Below are positions 45,500 through 55,019 of a stretch of 64,000 bases of DNA, piece by piece. The position numbers were made by a program, and so were the translations under genes. Source of the stretch: Nocardia fluminea (GTDB lineage Bacteria > Actinomycetota > Actinomycetes > Mycobacteriales > Mycobacteriaceae); NCBI RefSeq assembly GCF_002846365.1, contig NZ_PJMW01000002.1, positions 682,001-746,000 of the forward strand, written 5' to 3'. The first letter of the stretch is position 1. The number at the start of each line of letters is the position of its first letter. The notes beneath the pieces are model-generated. The model did not search any database and was not told the DNA's origin. It saw only the letters and a list, made by a program, of their open reading frames with translations.

Positions 45500-48400
45500 T
45501 CCGGCTGCGGCATCCAGGCGGTCTGGACCAGGCCCTCGGTATTACGCGTGACGAAGGTGCCACGCCCGGCGGGCTTGGGGCCGGGACGGGTGGTGCCGAC
45601 CATGACGCCTTCGTCTTTGCTGCAGCTCATCACGAGTGCGGCCGAACCGAGGTCCTTCATCCGGGCCAGTGTCGCCTCGTACATGGCGCGGCTGGCGCCG
45701 CCCGAGCGGCGCGCGATGATCAGGTGGAAGCCGAGGTCCCGGGCGTGCGGCAGATGCTCGACGAGCGCCGACACCGGGTTGCCCGACGAGGTGGCGACCA
45801 GGTCGTAGTCGTCGACGAGCACATACAGCTCGGGACCGCTCCACCACGAACGCTCACGCAGCTGCTGCGGCGTCACTTCGGGACCGGGGGTCCGCTTGGC
45901 GACGTAGGCCGCGAGGTCGGCCATGTTCTGAGTGAATTGCGGTGCGGTGGAACCGTATCCGGCCTGGTATCCCTCGGGGATGATGCCCAGCATCGAGCGG
46001 CGGTAGTCACCGACGATGAACCTCGCCTCGTTGGGCGTATTCGATGCTGCGATGCCCTCGATGATCGAGCGCAACAGCGTGGTCTTACCGGACTCGGAGT
46101 CGCCGATGATGATGAAGTGCGGGCTTTCCGCGAAATCGATATAGACCGGAGCGAGCTCGGCCTCGTTGATACCGATCGGGATACGCAAGCACTTGGTTGC
46201 CGGATCGACGCGCGAGGGCCAGTTGCCTGCCAGGTAGAGCAGTTGTTCGCGGGGCAGCTGGTCGGGCAGCATGCGGACCTGCGGGGCGGGACGGCCGGGT
46301 GTCATCCGGGCGATCGTCTCGACCGCGGACGACACCGCTTGGCCCAGATTGGACGGATCGGAGGAACCGTCGATCCGCGGCAACGCGGTGAGCATGTGCA
46401 GGCACTCGGCGGTCATACCGCGACCGGGGCGACCCTGCGGAACCAGCGACGCGAACTTGCGGCCGAGGTCGGAGTCCATCGGGTCACCGAGGCGCAGCTC
46501 GATGCGGGTACCGATCTGGTCCTTGAGCGCGGGACGGGCTTCCGCCCAACGGGCGAGCGCGATCACCACGTGCACGCCATACGAAAGACCCTGCACCGCA
46601 AGGTTCATGATGACCTGCTCGAGCGCGTCGAAGTCCTGACGGATCGAGCCGTAACCATCGATGACCAGGAACACGTCACCGAACGGATCCTCGTGTGCGC
46701 CCTGGGCGGCCGGGCTCGACGCCGGGTCCATCGAACGCAGCCGACGGAACTCGACCATCGACTCGATGCCGAGCTGACGGAACTTCGCCTCGCGGGTGCG
46801 AACGATCGTGGTCATCTCGGCGACAGTGCGCCGGACCTGGTCCTCGTCGAGACGGCTTGCCACCGAACCGACGTGCGGCAGGCCCTGCAGGCTGGTCAGC
46901 GTACCGCCACCGAAGTCGAGGCAGTAGAACTGGACCTGCTCGGCGGTGTGGGTCAACGCCATCGCCATGATCATCGAACGCAGGGCGGTCGACTTGCCCG
47001 ACTGCGGACCGCCGACGATCGCGACATTGCCTCGCGAACCCGACAGGTCGACCACGAAGGGGTCGCGGCGCTGGTCGTAGGGGCGGTCGACGATGCCCAT
47101 CGGAGCACGCAGGGTGGCGATCGCGGCGAACTCGCCGGTGAGGATCGAGCGCGGGACGAGCTGATCCATCGTCGGCGCCTCGTCGAGCGGCGGCAGCCAG
47201 ATCTCGTGGGCGGGACGGCCGTGGCCCGCGATACGCGAGACGAGCATGTTCAGGTTCGACATCTGCTCGTTCTCGTCGCCGACCGGCTCCGGCTCGAACT
47301 CGGCCTCCACCGGCAGCGGGACCCGATCGGCGGCACGGAAACCGACGTGGGTCGCGGCGAAAGGCCGGGCGTTGACGTCGATTTCGCCACCGACGATGCC
47401 GGCACTGGTGACCTCGCGGGCCGAACCACCACCGACATATGGGCCGGAGACGTACGAGGCCTGGAAGCGCTGGATCTCGCCCGAGTCGGACTTCAGGTAA
47501 CCGCCACCGGGGGTACTCGGCAGGTTGTAGGCGTCGGGGACGCCGAGGACCTGCCGGGACTCGTTGGCGGAGAAGGTCTTCAGGCCGATGCGATAGGACA
47601 GGTGTGATTCCAGGCCCTTGAGCTTGCCTTCCTCGAGACGCTGCGAGGCGAGCAGGAGGTGGACCTGCAGCGAGCGGCCGAGGCGGCCGATCATCACGAA
47701 CAGTTCCGCGAAATCGGGGTGCTGGGTGAGCAGTTCGGAGAACTCGTCGAGCACGACGAACAGCGCGGGCAGCGGGTCGAGGTCCGCGCCCGCCGCGCGG
47801 GCCTTCTCGTATTCGGAGACGTTGGCGAAGTTGCCCGCTTGGCGCAGAACTTCCTGGCGGCGGTTCATCTCGCCGGCCAGCGCGTCCTTCATACGGTCGA
47901 CGAGGTCGGCTTCGTCCTCGAGGTTGGTGATGACCGCGGCGACGTGCGGGACGCCGTCGAGGCCGAGGAAGGTCGCACCACCCTTGAAGTCGACGAGGAC
48001 CAGGTTGAGCTGGTCGGGCGAGTGGGTGGCGAGCAGGCTGAGCACCAGCGTGCGCAGGAATTCCGACTTACCGGAACCGGTCGCGCCGATGCACAGGCCG
48101 TGCGGGCCCATGCCGTTCTCGGCGGCTTCCTTGATGTCGAGCTCCACCGGGGCGCCGTCGGCGCCGATGCCGAACGGCACGCGCAGACGTTCGCGGCCGT
48201 AGCGTGGACGCCACGCGCTGGCCGGGTTGAAGTTGCCGATGTCGCCCAGGCTCATCAGCTGCGACCAGGTGGAGATCGTCTCGGTCTCGTCGGTCTCGAC
48301 ATCGCTGCTGCGCTGGGTCGCGGCGCGATAGGGCGCGAGCCTGCGGGCGAGCTGCTGGGCCTGCTCGGCACTGACCCGGTCGATGGTGGCGAAGCGTTCC

Positions 48401-49533
48401 TGGTTGCCGGTGGCACCGCGACCGAGGCACTCGCCGTCTTCGACGACCATTTTGATGCCACGCGAAACAGCAAGGCGCGGTGCGTAATTGCACAGGTCGA
48501 TGATGGTGACACCCTCGTACCCGGACTCGCGCAACTGGTCGTCCTCGGCCTCGAGCAGGCCACCGTCGACGACGATCACCACGTGCACCATGTTCGGGTT
48601 GTTCGGCTGGTTACGCGAGTAGCGCACCCGGTTGCCGAGCAGCGGATGCAGGCCGCTCATCGCCTCGCGAATGGAGCCGTAGAACATGCGCTGGGTGCCG
48701 ATGCCGTCCTGGGAATCGGGGTGCTGGGTGTGCGGGAGCCACTTGGTCCACTCCCACTCGCGAGCGGTGTCCGGGCCACAGACCACGGCGACGAGCACCT
48801 GGTCGGGCGCCTGGAACATGCACAGCTGCAACAACATCGCGCGCGTCATGTCGCGCGCCTGGGCACGGTCGCCGTCGAGGGCCACGGTGCCGAAGCCCTT
48901 GACCGCGATGGCGGTGGGCAGGTCGGGAACCGTGGAATGCGCACGGACGAAACGGCGCAGCGACACCGCGGCGATGGGCTCGAGTTCTTCGACGGGACCG
49001 GTCTCGGGGGCTACCAGCCTGGTCGCGAGGCGCTGGCCGCCGAGGCCGATGCGCGCGTGGCAGAAATCCTTGTCGCCGGAGCGGCGCTCCCACATCCGGC
49101 TGGTGCCCGCGAGCATCCAGATCAGGCCGGGCTCGGGGTGGCTCCACTCGACGGCGGCGCGCTGCTGCTTGGCGGTTTCGTCGACATCCTTACGGACCTG
49201 ATCGAGATAGCGCAGGTAATCCTTGCGGTCCTCGTTGGCTTCAGCGGCCTTGGCGCCCTTGCCACCACCCTGGCCGAACATGGTGACCATCGACATGATC
49301 ATCATCATCGGGAACATCATCGACATCGGGTTGGACAGCATGCCGCTGCCCTGGGTGAACATCAGCGCCATCATGCCGACCATGCCGACTACCATCACGA
49401 CGGGCATGAGCTTCATCAGCAGGCTGCCAGGGGTGATCCGCGGGATCTCCGGCGGCGGCTGCAACGTGACCTCGCCACCCGGTGTACGCGGCATCTCGCG
49501 CCGGGCACGGCGCTGGAACCTGACGGTGCTCAT
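45496..49533 (-). CDS. eccC: ESX-4 secretion ATPase EccC (single-chain)
   Basis: The protein has 1345 residues. Two N-terminal membrane helices (about 38-60 and 68-88, Met-rich) are followed by three FtsK/SpoIIIE ATPase domains with Walker A motifs GATGSGKS (near 482), GGPQSGKS (near 838) and GDSESGKT (near 1142). Domain 1 has a full Walker B (LFVVLDEFSELL). Domains 2 and 3 have VIDGYG and LVDDYD, lacking the catalytic glutamate, as in other EccC proteins where they bind substrate. It drives export of WXG100 substrates. It is divergent from eccD with a 186-base promoter gap. RBS and upstream sequence fit the ATG at 49531-49533. Confidence 0.96.
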   Translation of the reverse strand: MSTVRFQRRARREMPRTPGGEVTLQPPPEIPRITPGSLLMKLMPVVMVVGMVGMMALMFTQGSGMLSNPMSMMFPMMMIMSMVTMFGQGGGKGAKAAEANEDRKDYLRYLDQVRKDVDETAKQQRAAVEWSHPEPGLIWMLAGTSRMWERRSGDKDFCHARIGLGGQRLATRLVAPETGPVEELEPIAAVSLRRFVRAHSTVPDLPTAIAVKGFGTVALDGDRAQARDMTRAMLLQLCMFQAPDQVLVAVVCGPDTAREWEWTKWLPHTQHPDSQDGIGTQRMFYGSIREAMSGLHPLLGNRVRYSRNQPNNPNMVHVVIVVDGGLLEAEDDQLRESGYEGVTIIDLCNYAPRLAVSRGIKMVVEDGECLGRGATGNQERFATIDRVSAEQAQQLARRLAPYRAATQRSSDVETDETETISTWSQLMSLGDIGNFNPASAWRPRYGRERLRVPFGIGADGAPVELDIKEAAENGMGPHGLCIGATGSGKSEFLRTLVLSLLATHSPDQLNLVLVDFKGGATFLGLDGVPHVAAVITNLEDEADLVDRMKDALAGEMNRRQEVLRQAGNFANVSEYEKARAAGADLDPLPALFVVLDEFSELLTQHPDFAELFVMIGRLGRSLQVHLLLASQRLEEGKLKGLESHLSYRIGLKTFSANESRQVLGVPDAYNLPSTPGGGYLKSDSGEIQRFQASYVSGPYVGGGSAREVTSAGIVGGEIDVNARPFAATHVGFRAADRVPLPVEAEFEPEPVGDENEQMSNLNMLVSRIAGHGRPAHEIWLPPLDEAPTMDQLVPRSILTGEFAAIATLRAPMGIVDRPYDQRRDPFVVDLSGSRGNVAIVGGPQSGKSTALRSMIMAMALTHTAEQVQFYCLDFGGGTLTSLQGLPHVGSVASRLDEDQVRRTVAEMTTIVRTREAKFRQLGIESMVEFRRLRSMDPASSPAAQGAHEDPFGDVFLVIDGYGSIRQDFDALEQVIMNLAVQGLSYGVHVVIALARWAEARPALKDQIGTRIELRLGDPMDSDLGRKFASLVPQGRPGRGMTAECLHMLTALPRIDGSSDPSNLGQAVSSAVETIARMTPGRPAPQVRMLPDQLPREQLLYLAGNWPSRVDPATKCLRIPIGINEAELAPVYIDFAESPHFIIIGDSESGKTTLLRSIIEGIAASNTPNEARFIVGDYRRSMLGIIPEGYQAGYGSTAPQFTQNMADLAAYVAKRTPGPEVTPQQLRERSWWSGPELYVLVDDYDLVATSSGNPVSALVEHLPHARDLGFHLIIARRSGGASRAMYEATLARMKDLGSAALVMSCSKDEGVMVGTTRPGPKPAGRGTFVTRNTEGLVQTAWMPQPE

Positions 49534-49719
49534 GGTCGAAGACTCCCCCTGCTTGACTACTCGCTCATCTGTCGTCGCGACGGGCTCAGTGTAGAGGTCG
49601 CGGCCGACATGTCGTATGGTTCGTCAGGCATTCTGCTGTCCGAACGGTGGGTTCCGCAAACTGTCGGCCGTGTGAGCGGTCGAGCGGAAACACGAGGTAG
49701 AGACGGAACTGGGGGAGTT

Positions 49720-51186
49720 TTGACGCACGCGCGACTCGATCATGTGGAAGAGGACTCCGCACGCGGCATCGTTCGCGCGCCGGACCTCGCCCGAGTAACC
49801 ATCCTGGCCAAGCACACGCAGGTGGACATGGCGATTCCGGTCGATGTGCCGGTCGCTCTCGTCATCCCCAGCGTGGTCGACATGGTCGCGCAGCACAGCC
49901 GCTCGAACGATTTCGACAACGACGGCGAACGCTACGAGCCCGCCGAATGGGTGCTCGCCCGCATCGGCCACCCCCCGTTCTCGAACTCGCTGAGCCTCGG
50001 CGAACAAGGCGTACGCGACGGCGAACTGCTCATGCTGGAAAGCGCCTCGCACGCGGCGCCGACGCCGCTGTTCGACGACATCATGTACAACGTCGCGGTC
50101 GCCGACGCCGAGCATTACCGCAGCTGGACGCCGAAGACGGCCCGCGTCACCGGTTCGGTCCTCGCCGCGCTCACCATGCTGGTCGGCTGTTTCGGTCTGC
50201 TGGCCGCGCCGGATGCGTTGCCGTTCTGGGTTTCCGGCTCGCTCGCGCTGTTCGTGGCGATCCTCTGCGTGGTGGCGGGCACCGTGCTCAGCCGCATGTA
50301 CCGCGACGCCTCGGCCGCGCTCGTACTCGCGGGCTGCGCGCTGCCGACCGCGTTCACCGGCGGCATGCTGCTGGTCCCCGATCATTACGGCGCCGCACAT
50401 CTGCTGCTCGGATTCGCGCTGCTCGGCTCCATCGCGGTGCTCGCCTGGCGGGTCACCGGTATCGGCCTCGCACTGTTCATCGGCACGGCGACCATCTCGG
50501 TGTTCGGCGTGCCCGCCGCTCTGGTGGGGCTGCTCACCGATCAGCCGGTCAAGGCGATCGGCGCGGCCGTCGCCGCGCTCGGATTGGCCGGACTCTCACT
50601 CGCGCCGCGTGTTTCGATGCTGCTGGCCAAACTGCCGTTGCCGCCGGTCCCCTCCCCCGGCACCCCGATCGATCCGACCGAGGACGACCCGGACGACCAT
50701 CGCGCCCTGCCGACCCTCGATGCCCTGCGTGCCCGCTCGGAGCGGGCCCGTAACTACCTCGCCGGTCTGGTCAGCGCGACCACGCTGGTCACCGTCGCCG
50801 GTGCGCTGCTGGCGACCGACGCGGGCTCCGAAGATCCCTACTGGCCCGGTATCTCGCTCGCGCTGGTGTGCGCGGTGGTGCTGATGTTCCGCAGCCGCAC
50901 CTACGCTGGCGCCGAACAGGCCATCGTGTTGATCGCGGGTGGCTCGGCGATCGTGCTGATCATGCTGGTCGGCGTCGCGCTCGAAATGCGCCAGCCCCTG
51001 GTCGTTTTCGGTGCCGCGCTGGTGATTCTGATCTCGGCACTGGTGATGGGCCTGATCGTGCCGAATCAGTCCGCGACGCCGCCGATGCGCCGGGCCGTCG
51101 AACTGCTCGAGTACGCGTTCGTCGCCGCGGTGCTGCCGCTGGTGTTCTGGGTCGCCGATCTCTACTCGCTGGTTCGCGGGCTGTGA
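49720..51186 (+). CDS. eccD: ESX-4 membrane channel component EccD
   Basis: The protein has 488 residues. The N-terminal ubiquitin-like domain (about 25-125; ARVTILAKHTQVDMAIPVDV) is cytoplasmic. It is followed by about eleven hydrophobic helices to the end, the EccD layout. The start is uncertain: I chose TTG at 49720 because GGGGGAG lies just upstream; GTG at 49744 is the main alternative. It overlaps mycP as GTGA. Confidence 0.92.
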   Translation: MTHARLDHVEEDSARGIVRAPDLARVTILAKHTQVDMAIPVDVPVALVIPSVVDMVAQHSRSNDFDNDGERYEPAEWVLARIGHPPFSNSLSLGEQGVRDGELLMLESASHAAPTPLFDDIMYNVAVADAEHYRSWTPKTARVTGSVLAALTMLVGCFGLLAAPDALPFWVSGSLALFVAILCVVAGTVLSRMYRDASAALVLAGCALPTAFTGGMLLVPDHYGAAHLLLGFALLGSIAVLAWRVTGIGLALFIGTATISVFGVPAALVGLLTDQPVKAIGAAVAALGLAGLSLAPRVSMLLAKLPLPPVPSPGTPIDPTEDDPDDHRALPTLDALRARSERARNYLAGLVSATTLVTVAGALLATDAGSEDPYWPGISLALVCAVVLMFRSRTYAGAEQAIVLIAGGSAIVLIMLVGVALEMRQPLVVFGAALVILISALVMGLIVPNQSATPPMRRAVELLEYAFVAAVLPLVFWVADLYSLVRGL

Positions 51187-52601
51187 GGCTCGGCTTTCGA
51201 CTGACGGCCGTTGCTCTGGTCGTCGGTCTGAACGCCGGGTTCGGTCTCTACGGCACCGCGCACGCGGACCGGCCGCCCGCGATCGACCCCGGAATGCTGC
51301 CCGCCGGTGACCCCGCCGCGCCACCGGACAAGACCGAAAAAGGTAGTGGCACCAACGGTTTGTGCTTCCGTACTCAGCCGAGTACGGCGACGGCCGTGAT
51401 CCCGCCGAGCCAGCGTTCGCTCGACCTGGAACGCGCGTGGCAGTTCTCCCGTGGCGCAGGACAACTCGTCGCGGTGATCGACACCGGCGTAGAACCACAT
51501 CCCCGCCTGCCCGACCTGTGGGCCGGCGGTGACTACGTGGCCGCCGGTGGCAACGGCACCGAGGACTGCGACGTGCACGGCACGGTCGTGGCCGGGATCA
51601 TCGGCGCGACCCAGATCGAAGGCCAGGGCTTCTCCGGCGTCGCGCCGGAGGCCCGAATCCTCAGCATTCGCCAGACCAGCTCGCTCTACCAGTCCGAGGG
51701 CGCGGGCCGGAACAAAGGACCCGACGACTTCCCCGAGGGCTACGGCAAGGTCTCCTCGCTCGCGAGTGCGATCCGGCGGGCCGCCGACTTCGGCGCCCGA
51801 GTGATCAACATCTCGCTCGTCGCGTGCAACAGCGGGTCCCCGGCCAACGAGGCCGCGTTCGGCGCGCTCGGCGCGGCCGTGCGGTACGCGGCGCTGGAGA
51901 AGGACGTGGTGATCGTCAGCTCCGCGGGTAACTCCGACAATGCCTGCAAGTCAGGCAATCCCGGGCCCGACCCGCTCAAGCCCGCCCAAGATCTGTGGAG
52001 CACCATCCGCACCTACGTGAATCCCGCCTGGTACGACGAGTACGTGCTCTCGGTCGGTTCGATCGGCGCCAACGGCGCTCCCTCGTCGTTCTCGGTGCCC
52101 GGACCGTGGGTCGGCATCGCCGCGCCCGGCGAGGGCATCACCTCGCTCGACGCCAGGACCGGCGGCATCTCCGACGGCAAGTACGACAACCAGGGCAAGT
52201 ACATGGCTTACAGCGGAACGAGTTTCGCCTCGCCCTATGTCGCCGGTGTCGCCGCACTGGTCCGCGACCGGTTCCCCGATCTCACTGCCAAGCAGGTCAT
52301 TCAGCGGTTGCAGGCCACGGCCCACGCACCGGCCGAAGGCTGGAATCCGTACATCGGTTACGGCGCGGTCGACCCCGTCGCGGCGCTGACCAACGAAGTG
52401 CCCAAGGACCTTCCGCCGAAGCAGGCCAACCCGGCGCGCAGCCTGCAGCTCGCGGTGCCCGCACCGCCGCCGCCCGCGGACAACACCGCGCGCGATGTGG
52501 CGCTGATCGGTTCCGGTGCCATCGGCCTCATCCTGGTCCTCGGTGTGCTGGCATCGTTCCCGATCCGCCGCAAATTCGGGATGTCGGCCGACGATCTCTG
52601 A
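51183..52601 (+). CDS. mycP: ESX-4 mycosin (subtilisin-like serine protease) MycP
   Basis: The protein has 472 residues. The signal peptide (about 1-28) ends near TAHA. The subtilase domain has Asp100 (VIDTGV), His132 (DCDVHGTVVAG) and Ser347 (SGTSFASP), all present. A Pro-rich linker and C-terminal membrane helix (about 430-452) anchor it on the outer face. Mycosins stabilise the ESX membrane complex. The GTG start overlaps the eccD stop. Confidence 0.95.
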   Translation: MRLGFRLTAVALVVGLNAGFGLYGTAHADRPPAIDPGMLPAGDPAAPPDKTEKGSGTNGLCFRTQPSTATAVIPPSQRSLDLERAWQFSRGAGQLVAVIDTGVEPHPRLPDLWAGGDYVAAGGNGTEDCDVHGTVVAGIIGATQIEGQGFSGVAPEARILSIRQTSSLYQSEGAGRNKGPDDFPEGYGKVSSLASAIRRAADFGARVINISLVACNSGSPANEAAFGALGAAVRYAALEKDVVIVSSAGNSDNACKSGNPGPDPLKPAQDLWSTIRTYVNPAWYDEYVLSVGSIGANGAPSSFSVPGPWVGIAAPGEGITSLDARTGGISDGKYDNQGKYMAYSGTSFASPYVAGVAALVRDRFPDLTAKQVIQRLQATAHAPAEGWNPYIGYGAVDPVAALTNEVPKDLPPKQANPARSLQLAVPAPPPPADNTARDVALIGSGAIGLILVLGVLASFPIRRKFGMSADDL

Positions 52602-52663
52602 CCTGCTCGACCACAGAGCAGGGTACGGTCGGCGGGCCAGAGCCCGTCGACCCAGGTAGCCGC

Positions 52664-53431
52664 ATGAATCCGTCAACGACCGACCGTCCACTCACGCGAA
52701 GGCAGCGGTGGGAGCACGCGACCAACCTGCCGTTGATGCTGCTCGCGGTGGTGTTCGTCATCATGTACGCGTGGCGGGTGCTCGACACCGATGTGTCACC
52801 CCGGCTCGACACCAGTCTCGTACTCGCGGATATCGCGATCTGGGCGGTGTTCTTCGTCGATTTCGTGGTCAGGTTGCGGCTCTCGGGCGACCGGCTGCGC
52901 TTCGTCCGCAAGCATCCGCTCGACCTGCTGGTCGTGCTCGTGCCGCCGTTTCGCCCGCTGCGGCTGCTCCGTGCTTCCCTGCTGCTGCTCGACGCCCTCA
53001 ACCGCGCCACCCATCCGCGCACCCGGCTGGTGACCTTCGTGGCCACCAGTTCCCTGCTGATCCTGTTGCTGTCGAGCCTGGCCTTCTTCGACGCCGAATA
53101 CGGCGCACCCGACTCCAAGATCGAGACCTTCGGGGACGCGCTGTGGTGGTCGGCGGTCTCGGTGACCACGGTCGGCTACGGCGACGTCTACCCGGTGACC
53201 ACCGAGGGCCGACTGGTCTCGCTGGTCCTGATGACGTTGGGCATCGGCCTGATCTCCTTCGCCATCGGCACCATGACCAGCTGGGTCGTCGAACAGCTCA
53301 AGACCGTCGACGACGCCGCCGATCGCGCCGAGATCATGCTCCGCGAACTGGTCGACGAGGTCAAAGCCCTGCGGATCGAGGTCGCCGACCTTCGCTCCGA
53401 TCCCGCGAAGCCGGCGACCCGGACCGACTAA
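52664..53431 (+). CDS. Voltage-gated-type potassium channel subunit
   Basis: The protein has 255 residues: six membrane segments with an S4-like RPLRLLRASLLLLDALNR (97-114) and the selectivity filter TVGYGD (169-174) before the last helix. A C-terminal coiled coil (about 215-245) could tetramerise it. The gene sits between mycP and the convergent eccB and is not part of the usual ESX-4 set. Its TAA and the eccB TAG interlock (CTAA at 53428-53431). Confidence 0.92.
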   Translation: MNPSTTDRPLTRRQRWEHATNLPLMLLAVVFVIMYAWRVLDTDVSPRLDTSLVLADIAIWAVFFVDFVVRLRLSGDRLRFVRKHPLDLLVVLVPPFRPLRLLRASLLLLDALNRATHPRTRLVTFVATSSLLILLLSSLAFFDAEYGAPDSKIETFGDALWWSAVSVTTVGYGDVYPVTTEGRLVSLVLMTLGIGLISFAIGTMTSWVVEQLKTVDDAADRAEIMLRELVDEVKALRIEVADLRSDPAKPATRTD

Positions 53432-54906
53432 TTCGCCGCGGCGACAGGCTTTTTGGCGGGCGAGGGATCCGGTGCGACACCGTCGTGCGCGACCATTGCC
53501 TCCTCCCGGCCCATCGTCGGCCCACCCGCGAGCAGCCCGATGATCGGCCACGGTGCCGGTTCGGCCTTCACTTCCTCCAGGCCGAGCGCCTTGACCGCGT
53601 CAGCGTTCTTGACGCCGAAACGGACGCCGGTGTCGGCGATGTAGAACAGGCTGTCCTTGCGGCGACTGTTCGGTTCGATGCCGGTGGACTGCACGTAGGC
53701 GCCGGACGCCGGCGGGATGAAGACGGTGTCCGCGTTCGGGCCCGCGCCGTCGGCCTGCGCGAGGTCGACCATCTTCGCCTTGTCCGGGATCGGCAGATCG
53801 ATGCCGGTGAGCAGGGTCAGTTCGGCGCGCGCGGTGGCGTCGGTGTTGTCGGTGGCGCCCGCGATCGGCTTCCACGACATGCAGCTGACGGGCTGGTCCT
53901 TGGCGGTGATCAGCGTCGGCCGTTCGCGCGGGTAGTCCTGCACCTTCAACGTCCGCACGATCGTGGCGTAGGTGCGGTCGGTCGACTGAATGGTCGTGCC
54001 GTTCATCATCGTCGGATAGAAGTTGCGGATGATCTGGGCGGTCAGCGCCGAGATCTCCTGCAGTCCGTCCTGGAGCACCACGTAGTTCTGGTTGGGCTCG
54101 TTGAACACCTGGACCACGTCACCGATCTTGTGGCCGCTCACGTTGTAAGTCGGTGTGCCACCCGGGTTGTCGATGACCGGGGTGATCAGCGGCAGCACTT
54201 CGGGAATCGCGTTGAGCAGACCCTCGCTGATCGGGCGCGGCGTGACGCCGGTGATACCGAGCGCATGGGTGACGGCCGGATCGTCCATCTTCACCCGGGC
54301 GCGCTTGCCGTCGTAGACGAGGTAGACGGCGTCCTTGCCCTTCACGAGCATGGCCTTGCCCGCATCCACCTTCGATGCCCTGGCGCCGAGGTTCGGGTCG
54401 CCGGCCAGCACCGACGTGGTCAGATCCGCTGTGCCGTCGGACTTGAGCTGATCACACACCGTCCAGGTACGGCCCTTGCCGCCCTTGTCGTAGAGGATCG
54501 ACGACGGGGCGCCCGGAATGCCGATCAGCTGACCGCGCGGCTTCTTGCCGAGTTCGGACTCCTTGACGATCGCCGCCTTGGATGCCTCACCGGCCGCCAA
54601 CCGGGCCGAGGCCAGGTTCAGCGCGGGATGCACCACATTGTCGACAACCACGTAGACGCCGCCGGATTCCTTGGCGATCAGGATCTTGCTGTCGCCGATC
54701 TTGTCCTGCGGACGCAGCAGCGCGAGCACGCCACAACCGGCGAGGACCACGATGCCGAGCACCAGTCCGACCACGTAGGCACGGGTCTGCGCGCGCATCG
54801 GGTCGTGCAGCATGCGCACATCCCGGCGCACCAGGGCGTGCTCCATTCGCCGTACCAGGAAGCGGTATCCGCTGACCTGCCAGCGCGTTGTGGGTTTTGA
54901 AGGCAT
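53428..54906 (-). CDS. eccB: ESX-4 core component EccB
   Basis: The protein has 492 residues. It starts PSKPTTRWQVSGYRFLVRRMEHALVRRD, the standard EccB cytoplasmic segment. One membrane helix (about 43-65) and a periplasmic repeat domain follow (LRPQDKIGDSKILIAKESGG; YVQSTG and GVRFGVKNADAVKALGL near the end). GGGGGAGG precedes the ATG. It is divergent from eccE with a 113-base gap. Confidence 0.94.
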   Translation of the reverse strand: MPSKPTTRWQVSGYRFLVRRMEHALVRRDVRMLHDPMRAQTRAYVVGLVLGIVVLAGCGVLALLRPQDKIGDSKILIAKESGGVYVVVDNVVHPALNLASARLAAGEASKAAIVKESELGKKPRGQLIGIPGAPSSILYDKGGKGRTWTVCDQLKSDGTADLTTSVLAGDPNLGARASKVDAGKAMLVKGKDAVYLVYDGKRARVKMDDPAVTHALGITGVTPRPISEGLLNAIPEVLPLITPVIDNPGGTPTYNVSGHKIGDVVQVFNEPNQNYVVLQDGLQEISALTAQIIRNFYPTMMNGTTIQSTDRTYATIVRTLKVQDYPRERPTLITAKDQPVSCMSWKPIAGATDNTDATARAELTLLTGIDLPIPDKAKMVDLAQADGAGPNADTVFIPPASGAYVQSTGIEPNSRRKDSLFYIADTGVRFGVKNADAVKALGLEEVKAEPAPWPIIGLLAGGPTMGREEAMVAHDGVAPDPSPAKKPVAAAN

Positions 54907-55019
54907 GGTTCCTCCCCCGAACAGTGCTCTCGTCCGGGCAACACAGTACAGTTCCCGGCAGCAGTTGTTCGCATTCGGCCGTGCGCCGATCGACAGTCGG
55001 GTACCTGGGGGAGGAACGA

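Noticed and set aside
47659..49719. Upstream extension of the eccD frame across eccC
   Set aside because: The first 687 codons are antisense to eccC; only the part from about 49720 matches EccD.
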